A stretch of DNA of 64,000 nt from Marinobacter sp. THAF197a (GCF_009363275.1 NZ_CP045324.1:434001-498000); one strand, 5' to 3'; counted from the first letter of the stretch, positions 45,308-54,439 are shown. The notes: generated by a model from the letters alone, not told the origin. Numbers and translations are program-made.

Positions 45308-45328
45308 GGGGAGTTCACCAGACTCCCC
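45308..45328. repeat. Short hairpin after pilT
   Basis: A perfect 7-bp stem GGGGAGT/ACTCCCC with a 7-base loop, 50 bases past the pilT stop and just before the larger palindromic element. No T tract follows, so it is not a classical terminator. Confidence 0.55.
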
Positions 45329-45342
45329 GAATACAGTTTGAC

Positions 45343-45450
45343 GGGTGGAGCGGGTGCAGCTTCCCAGGACTGTCTGCAGCATGGATGCTGCAGTCAAGCT
45401 TACATGGACGTATTTACAGCGTGTCCTGGGAAGCTGCACCCGCTCCACCC
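45343..45450 (+). repeat. Long intergenic palindromic element, copy 1 (between pilT and pilU)
   Basis: Two 28-bp arms, 45343-45370 and 45423-45450, are exact reverse complements. Inside lies a second perfect hairpin with 9-bp arms (45374-45382 and 45385-45393, GG loop) with core CATGGATG, then ACATGGACGT (45402-45411) and AGCGTGTCC (45418-45426). The same internal landmarks at nearly the same spacing recur in the element at 55353-55454 on the other strand, so both belong to one repeat family. RNA from this region would fold into a very stable hairpin between the two ATPase genes. Confidence 0.9.
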
Positions 45451-45482
45451 AGGCACCAAACAATGAAGACTGGGTACAAAAA

Positions 45483-46604
45483 ATGGAATTCGAAAAACTG
45501 TTACGGCTGATGGTGGAAAAAGGCGGATCGGACCTGTTCATTACAGCGGGTGTACCGCCAAGCATGAAGGTGAACGGGAAAGTGCTCCCTGTGACCAAAA
45601 ACGCGCTGACGCCGGAGCAGACGAGGGAGTTTGTCTACGGCGCCATGAACGACAAACAGCGCGCCGAATTCGAAGAAACCCACGAATGTAACTTCGCCAT
45701 CAGCGCCCGCGGCATTGGCCGCTTCCGGGTGTCCGCGTTTTTCCAACGCAACCTGTGCGGTATGGTATTGCGACGGATTGAAGTGAAAATTCCCCAGATT
45801 GACGACCTGGCGCTGCCCGAGATTGTCAAAGACCTGGCCATGACCAAACGTGGCCTGATCATGTTTGTGGGCGCCACCGGTACCGGTAAGTCCACCTCCC
45901 TGGCCGCCATGCTCGGCCATCGGAACCGTAACAGCCGCGGCCACATCATCTCCATCGAAGATCCTATCGAATTCGTGCACCAGCACCAGGGCTGCATCGT
46001 CACCCAGCGGGAGGTGGGCATCGATACTGAAAGCTTCGAAGTGGCCCTGAAAAATACTCTGCGACAGGCGCCGGACGTTATCCTGATTGGTGAGGTGCGT
46101 ACCCGCCAGACCATGGAATATTCGGTACAGTTCGCGGAAACCGGCCACCTGTGTCTGGCCACCCTGCACGCCAACAACGCCAACCAGGCCCTGGACCGGA
46201 TTATCCAGTTCTTCCCGCCAGAACAGCACAACCAGATCTGGATGGACCTCTCCCTGAACCTCCGCGCCATAGTGGCTCAGCAGCTGGTGCCGACGCCGGA
46301 TGGCAAAGGCCGTAAGGCCGTAATCGAAGTATTGATCAATACGCCGCTGGTGGCGGACCTGATTCGTAAAGCCGAAGTGCACAAACTCAAAGAGTTGATG
46401 GCCAAGTCCAACGAGTCCGGCATGCAGACGTTTGACCAGGCGTTGTACCGGCTGTACGCCGAAGGCTCCATCACCTATGAAGACGCTTTGGCCCACGCGG
46501 ATTCCGCCAACGATCTGCGCCTGATGATCAAGCTCGGTGCCGATGCCCAGGGCGCCGACAAGCTGTCATCGTCGGTCGACAAGCTCACCATTCAGGACGA
46601 TTGA
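45483..46604 (+). CDS. pilU: Type IV pilus ATPase PilU
   Basis: A 373-residue PilT paralogue that assists retraction. Walker A GATGTGKSTS near 130-139, IEDPIEFVH, EVRTRQTMEY and LATLHANNANQALDR are present; the C-terminus is extended (about 345-373) as in PilU. The family start MEFEKLLRLMVEKGGSD is the ATG at 45483. The frame is open 46 codons upstream through the palindromic element; that extension is rejected. The AIRNLIREDK motif of PilT is absent, as expected. Confidence 0.96.
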   Translation: MEFEKLLRLMVEKGGSDLFITAGVPPSMKVNGKVLPVTKNALTPEQTREFVYGAMNDKQRAEFEETHECNFAISARGIGRFRVSAFFQRNLCGMVLRRIEVKIPQIDDLALPEIVKDLAMTKRGLIMFVGATGTGKSTSLAAMLGHRNRNSRGHIISIEDPIEFVHQHQGCIVTQREVGIDTESFEVALKNTLRQAPDVILIGEVRTRQTMEYSVQFAETGHLCLATLHANNANQALDRIIQFFPPEQHNQIWMDLSLNLRAIVAQQLVPTPDGKGRKAVIEVLINTPLVADLIRKAEVHKLKELMAKSNESGMQTFDQALYRLYAEGSITYEDALAHADSANDLRLMIKLGADAQGADKLSSSVDKLTIQDD

Positions 46605-46631
46605 TCGAAACCGAACATCGATCCTCCTTCC

Positions 46632-46656
46632 AGGCGGCCCTGTCCGGGGCCGCCTT
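46632..46656 (+). terminator. Probable terminator after pilU
   Basis: An 8-9 bp GC-rich stem (AGGCGGCCC/GGGCCGCCT) with a 6-base loop, 28 bases past the pilU stop. The T tract is poor (TTAA), so efficiency is uncertain. Confidence 0.5.
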
Positions 46657-46762
46657 AATACCAAAGTCGTACTTTGTTAGTGCCTGCAACCAGTAGTTTT
46701 GGCATTTGAGGCCATTGTGTTGCCCTGCGTATACTCCGCGCGCGACTAACAAAGGAGACAGC

Positions 46763-48136
46763 ATGCACAAGAATACCAATGCCCTCGTAAAGGCCATCCG
46801 CTTCGCTACCGTGACAGCACTCGCCGCCCCAGCCACTGTTTTGGCCGGCGGATTCGCCCTGAACGAGCAGAGCGCCAGTGCCATGGGTACTGCTAATGCC
46901 GGTGCGGCGGCTAACCCCGAGAATGCCACTATTGTATTCTTTAACCCCGCTGGCATGAGCCAGTTGTCTGGGACCAATATTTCGTTTGGTGCGGCCTACC
47001 TCGACATTGATGCAGAGGCAAAGGACGGGGCGTCTGCCACTCGGATATCCGGTAATCCTGTAACCCCGGCTGGCCGGGGCGGGGATATAGCCGATGGCGC
47101 GTGGCTGCCTAATTTCTACTTGGCCCATGAGGTGAGTGATTCAGTAGACGTCGGTTTTGGTATTCATGCTCCCTACGGGCTGGCCGGTGACTACGAGGAT
47201 GATTTTGTGGGGCGGTTTTTTGCGGACAAAACCGAGTTAACCGCCATTGCGTTTACACCCTCGATCGCCGTTAATAACGGTCAGGGCCTGTCCATGGGTG
47301 CCGGGCTGAATATCATCTATGCTGAGGGCCGGCTTACCAGGAATCAGGATCTTGGGCCGAGTGCGGAGCCGCTCCCGGTTGGCGCAGAGCCCTACGCTGA
47401 CATTGAAGGCGATGATATTGGTGTGACCTTTCGCGTTGGTTTCTTGTACGAACTGTCTGACAAAACCCAGTTTGGCATGACGGCGCAAACCGGCACAGAA
47501 CTCAACCTAAAGGGTGATATGGAGGTGACGGGTGTTCCCGTCCCGGGTATGCCTGGAGTGACAACAACCCTGAACGAAAAGGTTGAGGTGCCCCTGGCGA
47601 TTCCCGAGAGCATTACTGTGGGGGCGCGCCATAAACTGACAGACGATGTAACCCTGTTGGCGGGTGCAACATACTCTCGCTGGAGTCGCTTCGAGGAGCT
47701 GGACATCATCAGCCGTGACCCTGATGGAGAGATCGCGGGCGTTCCGGGTGCGGTGATTAGCCACACTACGGAAAAGTGGGGTAATACCTGGCAATTCAAT
47801 GTTGGTGGGATATGGCAAGCTACCCCGGCCTGGGCTTTCAAGGCAGGCTATGCCTATGACGAATCACCAGTTGGTGAGTACGTTACCGCCCGTATTCCAT
47901 CAACGGACCGTCACTGGCTGACACTGGGAACCCAGTGGAAAGACGTCAATAGTGGCTGGACGATTGATGCAGCAGTCGGAACCCTGATCTTCGACGGCAA
48001 CGCTAAAGTCGATGAAGTGTTCTACCAGCACGAGAATCCGACTCAGCAAGATCCGAGCTTCGGTGCTTCCAACTATCAGGCGGAATACGACCTGAGCGCC
48101 TGGAGCGCCGCCATCGAGTTCAGCAAGGCCTTCTAA
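46763..48136 (+). CDS. fadL: FadL-family outer-membrane long-chain fatty acid transporter
   Basis: A 457-residue outer-membrane protein. A signal peptide ends at VLA-GGFALNEQ (about residue 28), giving a mature N-terminus GGFALNEQSASAMGTANAG that forms the hatch domain; ENATIVFFNPAGMS (the NPA motif) follows and the C-terminus ends in phenylalanine as barrels do. FadL proteins import long-chain fatty acids or other hydrophobic compounds. ATG 46763 has AAAGGAG upstream. The substrate (fatty acids or alkane-type) is undecided. No fad genes are adjacent. Confidence 0.92.
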   Translation: MHKNTNALVKAIRFATVTALAAPATVLAGGFALNEQSASAMGTANAGAAANPENATIVFFNPAGMSQLSGTNISFGAAYLDIDAEAKDGASATRISGNPVTPAGRGGDIADGAWLPNFYLAHEVSDSVDVGFGIHAPYGLAGDYEDDFVGRFFADKTELTAIAFTPSIAVNNGQGLSMGAGLNIIYAEGRLTRNQDLGPSAEPLPVGAEPYADIEGDDIGVTFRVGFLYELSDKTQFGMTAQTGTELNLKGDMEVTGVPVPGMPGVTTTLNEKVEVPLAIPESITVGARHKLTDDVTLLAGATYSRWSRFEELDIISRDPDGEIAGVPGAVISHTTEKWGNTWQFNVGGIWQATPAWAFKAGYAYDESPVGEYVTARIPSTDRHWLTLGTQWKDVNSGWTIDAAVGTLIFDGNAKVDEVFYQHENPTQQDPSFGASNYQAEYDLSAWSAAIEFSKAF

Positions 48137-48156
48137 GCGCCTGTCCTTCTCGATAG

Positions 48157-48179
48157 CTGATCCGGCCTGTCCGGGTCAG
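48157..48179. terminator. Possible weak hairpin terminator between fadL and the 117-residue gene
   Basis: Stem CTGATCCGG/CCGGGTCAG (one G-T wobble) with a 5-base loop between the convergent genes. No T tract, so low confidence. Confidence 0.3.
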
Positions 48180-48529
48180 CCTACCACCTGACCACGATAG
48201 ATAACCTGTTTCTTCCGTGGTCGGGCTTCTTCCCCGCCTTTCTCCTCCTCTGAACCAGCAATCTCCTGCCCGCGATAAGTTTTGGCAGCTGCTGGCGCTG
48301 CCTCTATCTGCCCCAGCTCCGGCACCCTCTGTTTAAGCGCTTCCCACGTATGCACCAGATGTTTCGATCGGGTTTTGCCCGCGTATTCGGCCAGGTGCTC
48401 CGCAAGGTGGTCTTCGTTGAGGTGAAGTTTTACCCCGAATTCAGACTGAATCAGCCGGCGGCACTGTTGCACCAGTTTCAGGTGGGATGGGTCGAATAAC
48501 CAGTTGCGTTCATTCGCTACGGAATTCAT
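48176..48529 (-). CDS. Small basic protein of unknown function with two YRGQ motifs
   Basis: A 117-residue cytoplasmic protein. The N-terminal part (NWLFDPSHLKLVQQC..., LHLNEDHLAEHLAEYAG) is helical, the C-terminal tail is charged and holds two short similar segments, KTYRGQEI and VIYRGQVV, the latter after RPRKKQ. I recognise no family. ATG 48529 has CGAGG seven bases upstream; the frame extends 49 codons further into a region without a ribosome-binding site. It is downstream of polA on the same strand (197-base gap). Confidence 0.65.
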   Translation of the reverse strand: MNSVANERNWLFDPSHLKLVQQCRRLIQSEFGVKLHLNEDHLAEHLAEYAGKTRSKHLVHTWEALKQRVPELGQIEAAPAAAKTYRGQEIAGSEEEKGGEEARPRKKQVIYRGQVVG

Positions 48530-48726
48530 GGAAAAGCCTCGCATTGCTGTCACGGCATAGGGCATCAGTGAGCCCAGACTCTCTGGTCTTTGCAGATTTC
48601 GTGCCGTGACCGGAGAGGGCGCAAACGGCGCTGGAGGGGTTGAGAGAGGTGAAACGGGCGCCCTGTCATTGTGCATTTCTCGTGAAAATGAACAAAAACA
48701 GGGCGTTATCAGGGAAGAGGGAGGCT

Positions 48727-51459
48727 TTAGTGGGCCTGGTCCCAGTTGTCTCCGGTGCCGGCTTCCACCAGCAACGGTACGTTCAGCTTGGCGGCGGCAG
48801 ACATTCGCTGCACCAGGCCTTTGCGCACGGTCTCAAGAGCTTCTTCCCGCACTTCGATGATCAGTTCATCGTGCACCTGCATGGTCATGCAGGCATCGTC
48901 GGCATGCTCTGAGCGCAGCCACTGGTCCACGTCAATCATCGCCCGCTTGATGATGTCGGCAGCGGTTCCCTGCATGGGTGCGTTGATGGCGGTGCGCTCG
49001 GCAGCCTGTTGCAGCTGTTTGTTTCGGGCGTTGATCTCCGGCAGGTACAGGCGGCGGCCGAACAGGGTTTCCACATAACCGTCGTCGTGGGCCTGTTTGC
49101 GGATGTTATCCATGTATTTGAGTACGCCCGGGTAACGCTCGAAATAGCGGTCGATGTATTCCTGGGCGGTCTTGCGGTCGACTTCCAGTTGGCGGGCCAG
49201 ACCGAAGGCGGACATGCCGTAGATCAGGCCAAAGTTGATGGCTTTGGCGCTGCGGCGTTGGTCGGAGCTGACCTCAATCAGGCTTACGCCGAACACCTCG
49301 GCGGCGGTGGCTTTGTGAATGTCTTCGCCATGTTCGAAGGCCCTCAGCAGGCCCTTGTCGCCGGACAGATGCGCCATGATCCGCAGCTCGATCTGGGAAT
49401 AGTCCGCCGCCAGCAGTTTGTAGCCTTCCGGCGCGATAAAGGCCTGGCGAATGCGGCGGCCTTCCGGAGTGCGGATAGGAATGTTCTGCAGGTTCGGCTC
49501 GGAGGATGACAGGCGCCCCGTGGCAGTCACCGCCTGATGGTAGGAGGTGTGTACACGGCCGGTGCGGTGATGGATCAGCTCTGGCAGGGTGTCCGTGTAG
49601 GTGGACTTCAACTTGCTCAGGCTACGGTGCTCTACAATCAGTCGCGGCAGTTCGTGCTCGTGGGCCAGTTCCTGCAATACTGGCTCGGCGGTGGAGGGCG
49701 CGCCCTTTGGAGTTTTCTTGATCACCCGCAGGCCGAACTTGTCGTACAGAATGGCCTGAAGCTGCTTGGTGGAGCCCAGGTTGAAGCTTTCGCCGGCCAC
49801 CTCGTGGGCCTCTTTCTCTAGCTCCGCCATGCGCTCCGCCAGTTCCTGGCTGTGCTGGCGCAGGGTGCTGGCGCTGATCAGGGTGCCCCGCTGTTCCATG
49901 CGCGACAGCACCGGTACCAGCGGCAGGTCGATATCCCGATAAACCGATTCCAGCTTACCGGTTTCTTTCAGTTTCGGGCTCAAAGCCTGGTGCAGGCGAA
50001 GGGTAATGTCAGCGTCTTCGGCGGCGTAGGGGCCTGCTTTCTCCAGATCAATCTGGTTGAAGGTGAGCTGCTTGGCGCCCTTTCCGGCGATGGATTCGTA
50101 GGTGATGGTCTGTTCACCCAGGTATTCCCGGGCCAGGCTGTCCATGTCGTGGCGAGTGGCCACCGAGTTGAGCACATAGGACTCCACCATGGTGTCGTCG
50201 CCAATGCCTTCCAGGTGGATGCCGTGGTTCGCCAGTACGTTCTTGTCATACTTCAGGTTCTGGCCGATCTTATTCACGTCCGGGTTTTCCAGCAGCGGTT
50301 TAAGCTGGGCGAGCACATCGTCGCGGTCCAGCTGATCCGGTGCCCCCATGTAATCGTGGCCCAGTGGCACATAGGCCGCTTCCCCTGGCTCGATAGCAAA
50401 AGACACACCCACGATTTCGGCGTCCATGTAGCGCAGGCTGGTGGTTTCGGTGTCGAAGGCGAACTGGTCGGCGGCTTTCAGGCGTTGCAGCCAGGTCTCC
50501 AGCTGTCCCTGCTCGGTAATCACGGAATACTGTTTCTCTAGCGGTTTTGCGGATTCCTGCTCGGTGGAGCGCTCACGTTGGTCGCTGGCGGAACCTTCGG
50601 TGTTCTCCAACTCAGCAATCCAGCTGCGGAATTCGTATTCCTTGAACAGTTCCAGCAGGGAATTGTCGTCCTGTTCCCGCTCCTGCAGATCTTCCAGGCC
50701 GAAGTCCAGGTCGACATCCAGGCGGATGGTGGCCAGTTCCCGGCTCAGGGGCAGGGTGCCGGTGGCTTCCCGCAGGTATTCACCGATCTTGCCTTTGATC
50801 TCGTCGGCGTGTTCGATCAGGTTGTCGAGATCGTTGTAAGTCTGCAGCCATTTCACCGCGGTTTTCGGGCCACATTTGTTTACGCCCGGTATGTTATCCA
50901 CCTTGTCACCCACCAGGGCCAGGTAGTCGATAATTTGTTCCGGGGTTACGCCGAATTTTTCGACCACTCCCTCCCGGTCCATGGCGGTTTCGGTCATGGT
51001 GTTGATCAGGGTCACGTGGTCACTCACCAGCTGGGCCATGTCTTTGTCGCCGGTGGAGACCACTACGTCGATACCCTTGCTGGTGGCTTCGTAGGCCAGG
51101 GTGCCAATGACGTCATCAGCCTCCACGCCCGGAACAATCAATAGGGGTAGCCCCATGGCGCGGACGATTTCGTGGATCGGTTCGATCTGAACGGCCAGAT
51201 CTTCCGGCATGGGTGGCCGGTTGGCCTTGTACTCTTCATAGATGTCGTGGCGGAAGGTTTTGCCTTTGGCATCGAACACCACCACTACCTTGGAGCCGGG
51301 GAAATCCTGCTCAAGACGCCGCAGCATGCTGATAACGCCCTTGATGGCTCCGGTCGGATGATTCTTGCTGGTAGTCAGTGGCGGCAGCGCATGGTAAGCG
51401 CGAAACAGGTAGGACGATCCGTCAACAAGAACCACGGGTGGGGTCTTTTTCTCAGTCAT
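48727..51459 (-). CDS. polA: DNA polymerase I
   Basis: A 910-residue polymerase used in repair and Okazaki processing. N-terminal 5' nuclease (about 1-290, starts LVDGSSYLFRAYHALPP), 3'-5' exonuclease with intact DTET near 335 (so proofreading is retained), and polymerase domain with motif A DYSQIELR near 681 and motif C VHDELI near 861. ATG 51459 is the family start. Divergent from the DUF2782 gene, the same pair as in Pseudomonas. Confidence 0.97.
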   Translation of the reverse strand: MTEKKTPPVVLVDGSSYLFRAYHALPPLTTSKNHPTGAIKGVISMLRRLEQDFPGSKVVVVFDAKGKTFRHDIYEEYKANRPPMPEDLAVQIEPIHEIVRAMGLPLLIVPGVEADDVIGTLAYEATSKGIDVVVSTGDKDMAQLVSDHVTLINTMTETAMDREGVVEKFGVTPEQIIDYLALVGDKVDNIPGVNKCGPKTAVKWLQTYNDLDNLIEHADEIKGKIGEYLREATGTLPLSRELATIRLDVDLDFGLEDLQEREQDDNSLLELFKEYEFRSWIAELENTEGSASDQRERSTEQESAKPLEKQYSVITEQGQLETWLQRLKAADQFAFDTETTSLRYMDAEIVGVSFAIEPGEAAYVPLGHDYMGAPDQLDRDDVLAQLKPLLENPDVNKIGQNLKYDKNVLANHGIHLEGIGDDTMVESYVLNSVATRHDMDSLAREYLGEQTITYESIAGKGAKQLTFNQIDLEKAGPYAAEDADITLRLHQALSPKLKETGKLESVYRDIDLPLVPVLSRMEQRGTLISASTLRQHSQELAERMAELEKEAHEVAGESFNLGSTKQLQAILYDKFGLRVIKKTPKGAPSTAEPVLQELAHEHELPRLIVEHRSLSKLKSTYTDTLPELIHHRTGRVHTSYHQAVTATGRLSSSEPNLQNIPIRTPEGRRIRQAFIAPEGYKLLAADYSQIELRIMAHLSGDKGLLRAFEHGEDIHKATAAEVFGVSLIEVSSDQRRSAKAINFGLIYGMSAFGLARQLEVDRKTAQEYIDRYFERYPGVLKYMDNIRKQAHDDGYVETLFGRRLYLPEINARNKQLQQAAERTAINAPMQGTAADIIKRAMIDVDQWLRSEHADDACMTMQVHDELIIEVREEALETVRKGLVQRMSAAAKLNVPLLVEAGTGDNWDQAH

Positions 51460-51544
51460 ATCAAAGCCGGTCCGGAATCTGATTGAAGCGTGGGTTGGCT
51501 TGTGCAACTCTAGCCAGAAAGATGAACGAAAGGGTACCACGAAA

Positions 51545-51880
51545 ATGAAACGAATCGCCTGTTCCGCCATGTTGGCTGGGCTTGTGTCTTTGCCGGTGAT
51601 GGCGCAGCAAGAAGGCTCACTGGATGCCACCCCGGTGGTCACGCCCCAGGAGCCTGTGGTTATCTCCGATTACCAGCCCCCGGAAGGCGGGCCGGAAATT
51701 GTGATCCGGCCGGGGGAGAATGAAGTGTTCTATGAATACCGCGTGAATGGCCAGCTTATGGAAATCAAGGTGGTGCCTAATGTTGGGCCCGAATACTACC
51801 TGGTGCCATCTGGTGGCGGCTGGATTCAGGACACTGAGTCTGACCTGCTGATCCCAAGCTGGGTGATCTTCCGCTGGTAA
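51545..51880 (+). CDS. DUF2782 exported protein
   Basis: A 111-residue protein with a signal peptide (cleavage near VMA-QQ, about residue 21). The mature part has the DUF2782 pattern (EIVIRPGENEVFYEYRVNG, LMEIKVVPNVGPEYYLV). Function unknown; it is next to polA in many gammaproteobacteria. Start ATG 51545 chosen because the upstream part is not typical of a signal peptide. Confidence 0.88.
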   Translation: MKRIACSAMLAGLVSLPVMAQQEGSLDATPVVTPQEPVVISDYQPPEGGPEIVIRPGENEVFYEYRVNGQLMEIKVVPNVGPEYYLVPSGGGWIQDTESDLLIPSWVIFRW

Positions 51881-51901
51881 CCTGGCACCTTTCCTTTGCG
51901 C

Positions 51902-52399
51902 TCAGATCAGGTTGACTTCCACCGGGTCTGAGCGTCGGCTTTCAAGCCCATCCACATCGACCGTCGTAATCGAGAACTCGTAGGCGCCAGGGGGCATGTC
52001 CTCGAGGCGGTAACGGGTTGTGCTGGCATCGTTCAGCGGAATGATATTGAAATCATTCTTGTGCTTCATCCGGTAATAGATGCGATACCCGGAGATCTGG
52101 CCAGGTGCCAGTGACGAGCCATCTTCGCGGGTCATTGGTGGATTCCAGGCCAGGGTGCGGGGGCTTTCGGTATTATCCGCAGGATACTGGCTCTCCTTCG
52201 CCGTGGGCGATTGCCCCAGTGTGGCCAGCAGGTTTGACTGTGCCTGTTTCAGCCGGGCATCTGAGACTTCCGAGGCGCGCTGTGTGTCGAGTTTGCTGGC
52301 GCGAGTGTCTTCCTGACAGCCAGTGATCATGGAGGCAAGGGCAATAATCAGCAGGCAAAGCACAGCCTGGCCGGGCAGTGGTGGCAGTAGAATTTTCAT
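51902..52399 (-). CDS. Lipoprotein with a fibronectin type III-like domain
   Basis: A 165-residue predicted lipoprotein. The signal is MKILLPPLPGQAVLCLLIIA with lipobox MITGC (cysteine about residue 28). Following a polar segment, a fibronectin III-like fold (about 80-165) is suggested by LAWNPPMT, GYRIYYRMK, RYRLEDMPPGAYEFSITTVDVDGLES. Probably attached to a membrane; binding partner unknown. A longer in-frame start at 52489 lacks a signal-type N-terminus. Convergent with the DUF2782 gene. Confidence 0.8.
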   Translation of the reverse strand: MKILLPPLPGQAVLCLLIIALASMITGCQEDTRASKLDTQRASEVSDARLKQAQSNLLATLGQSPTAKESQYPADNTESPRTLAWNPPMTREDGSSLAPGQISGYRIYYRMKHKNDFNIIPLNDASTTRYRLEDMPPGAYEFSITTVDVDGLESRRSDPVEVNLI

Positions 52400-52667
52400 G
52401 GTCAACTCGCATACGGAGCCGTGGAGGGCTCTCTGGTTACTGATCGTATGGAGCCTGAATAAAACCGGGAGACGGGCTACCTGAAACAAGATGCGATTAT
52501 GCCAGCCACTACCTTTCGATCAAGTGAACTATCTGTAAAAACCGAAAATTGGTTTTAGTATGAACATTCTAATTTTTATCCGTACCTTGGCAGGTGAAAG
52601 TTACCAAAGGCACGCAGAAGCAAGGGCTTGTGGTGCCGAAACGATCCTAATATCAAGGAGAACTACC

Positions 52668-53084
52668 ATGGGTAAACTTAAATCCTACCAGGAACAACTG
52701 CAGGACATCGTTGAGAAGGGCATCAACGCTGCTGAAGAGCAGCAGAAGAAGCTGGCTACCAAGCCGTTTGACTACGCAGAGAAGCTGGAAGCGGAAGCCC
52801 GCGAATACAGCGTCAAGACCCTGCGCAAGCGCTACACCGGCTACTCCGAGAACCTGTTCGAGCAGCTGCGTAGTCTGAACAGCCGCTTCGGTAACTTCGC
52901 CGCCGAACTGGTTGCCAAGCTGGAGAAAGAAGCGGCTGAAGGCGCTGACGCCGTTTCCGGCGCTGCTGAAGACGTAGCGGAAGCTGCCCAGGATGCCAAG
53001 AAGTCAGTCACTGCCAAGAAGCCGGCCGCTCGTAAGCCTGCGGCTCGCAAGACGGCAGCCAAGAAGGAAACAGCTTCCGCCTGA
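52668..53084 (+). CDS. Phasin/PhaF-like protein with Lys-Ala-rich tail
   Basis: A 138-residue helical protein. The N-terminal part (about 1-80) resembles phasin-type granule proteins (KLKSYQEQLQDIVEKGINAAEEQQKK). The C-terminal 35 residues are a lysine/alanine/proline tail (KKSVTAKKPAARKPAARK) like histone H1-type PhaF tails that bind DNA. Polyhydroxyalkanoate granule binding is inferred; no pha genes are in the window. ATG 52668 has AAGGAG six bases before it. A small palindrome AAAACC-N7-GGTTTT (52538-52556) lies upstream. Confidence 0.75.
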   Translation: MGKLKSYQEQLQDIVEKGINAAEEQQKKLATKPFDYAEKLEAEAREYSVKTLRKRYTGYSENLFEQLRSLNSRFGNFAAELVAKLEKEAAEGADAVSGAAEDVAEAAQDAKKSVTAKKPAARKPAARKTAAKKETASA

Positions 53085-53105
53085 TCATAACGGCGAGCTG
53101 TAACC

Positions 53106-53135
53106 ACAAAGGGCGCTCTGGTGAGCGCCCTTTGT
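53106..53135. terminator. Terminator after the phasin-like gene
   Basis: A perfect 13-bp stem ACAAAGGGCGCTC with its complement around a TGGT loop, ending in a T-rich stretch on the plus strand. It stands between two convergent genes and may serve both. Confidence 0.88.
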
Positions 53136-53156
53136 CATTTCCGCCAATACAAACGT

Positions 53157-53798
53157 TTATTCCGGCTCGAGGGGGAGTGTCCGCTCCTGGCCAGTAACGA
53201 CTTCCAATCTTTTGATATCCGCCTCAAATTCCTTTTTCATCGCACTGATGTCTTGCTGTTGGGCGGCAATTTCCCGTTCCACGTCGCGGATCTGTGACTC
53301 CAGCCGACGAATCCGTTCCAGGGTAGCTTCCGGAATATCCCTGCCGGCCCGCTCCATGTCGGCTGCCCGGCTTTGTTCGCTGTCAAGCTGGCTGGAAATT
53401 ACGGAAATATTGCCTCGCTTTAACTGGATGATCCCTTCCAGTTCGCGAATCTTCCGATGCATGGCGCGAACAGCCTGGTCTGGATGGCTGAAGCGCTTCA
53501 ACAGCTGGCGATCCTGCTCCTGTTGAATCTCGGCCTGACGTTGGCGCTCTTTCTCCGCTTCCCGGGCGGCGATTTCCTCGGCTGTGGGGGCCGGTGGAAT
53601 GGTTTCAATCACCCGGCCATTGGTGCTGAGGATGTCGTAGCCGCGTTTGGTAGCCTCCTGCGGGATGGTGCTGCTGATCACCAGTTGACCGTTGTCATCC
53701 GTGTAACGATACATATTGGCCTGCACACTGGCGGACAGCAGCAGTCCTGCTGCGGCCAGGCTGGCAATAACCGTTGATTTGGACACACGGTGGTGCAT
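53157..53798 (-). CDS. DUF4124 exported coiled-coil protein
   Basis: A 213-residue protein. Signal peptide to about residue 28 (ASVQA-N), a DUF4124 domain (YRYTDDNGQLVISSTIP), then a long coiled coil (about 75-200, rich in E, Q, R). It is periplasmic; role unknown. It follows pyrE by two bases and is probably in its transcript. Confidence 0.85.
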   Translation of the reverse strand: MHHRVSKSTVIASLAAAGLLLSASVQANMYRYTDDNGQLVISSTIPQEATKRGYDILSTNGRVIETIPPAPTAEEIAAREAEKERQRQAEIQQEQDRQLLKRFSHPDQAVRAMHRKIRELEGIIQLKRGNISVISSQLDSEQSRAADMERAGRDIPEATLERIRRLESQIRDVEREIAAQQQDISAMKKEFEADIKRLEVVTGQERTLPLEPE

Positions 53799-53800
53799 GG

Positions 53801-54439
53801 TCAGACTCCGTAACGGTCCCGGTAGCTGGCCACTGTTTCCGCGTGGCCGGCAAACTCCGGATTGGACTTCAGGTAGTCCAGTACCTGCTCAAGACGAATG
53901 ATGCTGACAACGGGGATGCCGAATTCCTGCTCCACTTCCTGGATGGCGGATAACTCGCCATTGCCTTTCTCCTGCCTGTCCAACGCAATCAGCACGCCGG
54001 CGGGCTCCGCGCCAGCGGCACGAATGAGGTCAATGGATTCCCGAATGGCGGTGCCGGCAGTGATGACGTCATCCACAATCAGTACCTTACCTTGTAGTGG
54101 GGCGCCGACAATATTGCCACCCTCACCATGATCTTTCTTTTCTTTGCGATTGAAGGCAAACGGTTTGCTGTTACCGTCTGTTGCAAGGGCCATAGCGGTC
54201 ACTGTGGCCAACGGAATGCCCTTATAGGCGGGGCCGAAAATAATGTCATAATTCAGGCCGCTGCGTTCGATGGCTGCGGCATAGGCTTTGCTTAGCTGCA
54301 ACAGGTCGTTTCCGGTATTGAATAGCCCGGCATTGAAAAAGTAGGGGCTGGTTCGGCCGGATTTGAGCGTGAACTCTCCAAAGCGCAGAACATTCCGCTC
54401 AATGGCAAACTCGATAAAATTTTGCTGATAGTCGTGCAT
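53801..54439 (-). CDS. pyrE: Orotate phosphoribosyltransferase
   Basis: A 212-residue enzyme joining orotate and PRPP to OMP in pyrimidine synthesis. The PRPP loop VLIVDDVITAGTAIRE and the catalytic loop RKEKKDHGEGG are present. Length equals the E. coli enzyme. Divergent from crc (81 bases), the pseudomonad arrangement. Confidence 0.96.
   Translation of the reverse strand: MHDYQQNFIEFAIERNVLRFGEFTLKSGRTSPYFFNAGLFNTGNDLLQLSKAYAAAIERSGLNYDIIFGPAYKGIPLATVTAMALATDGNSKPFAFNRKEKKDHGEGGNIVGAPLQGKVLIVDDVITAGTAIRESIDLIRAAGAEPAGVLIALDRQEKGNGELSAIQEVEQEFGIPVVSIIRLEQVLDYLKSNPEFAGHAETVASYRDRYGV

Noticed and set aside
45345..45482. Upstream extension of pilU through the palindromic element
   Set aside because: The family start is at 45483; the extension encodes the arms of the inverted repeat and has no similarity to PilU.
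48530..48676. N-terminal extension of the 117-residue gene downstream of polA
   Set aside because: No ribosome-binding site, Pro/Ser-rich translation, and the ATG at 48529 has a proper GAGG box.
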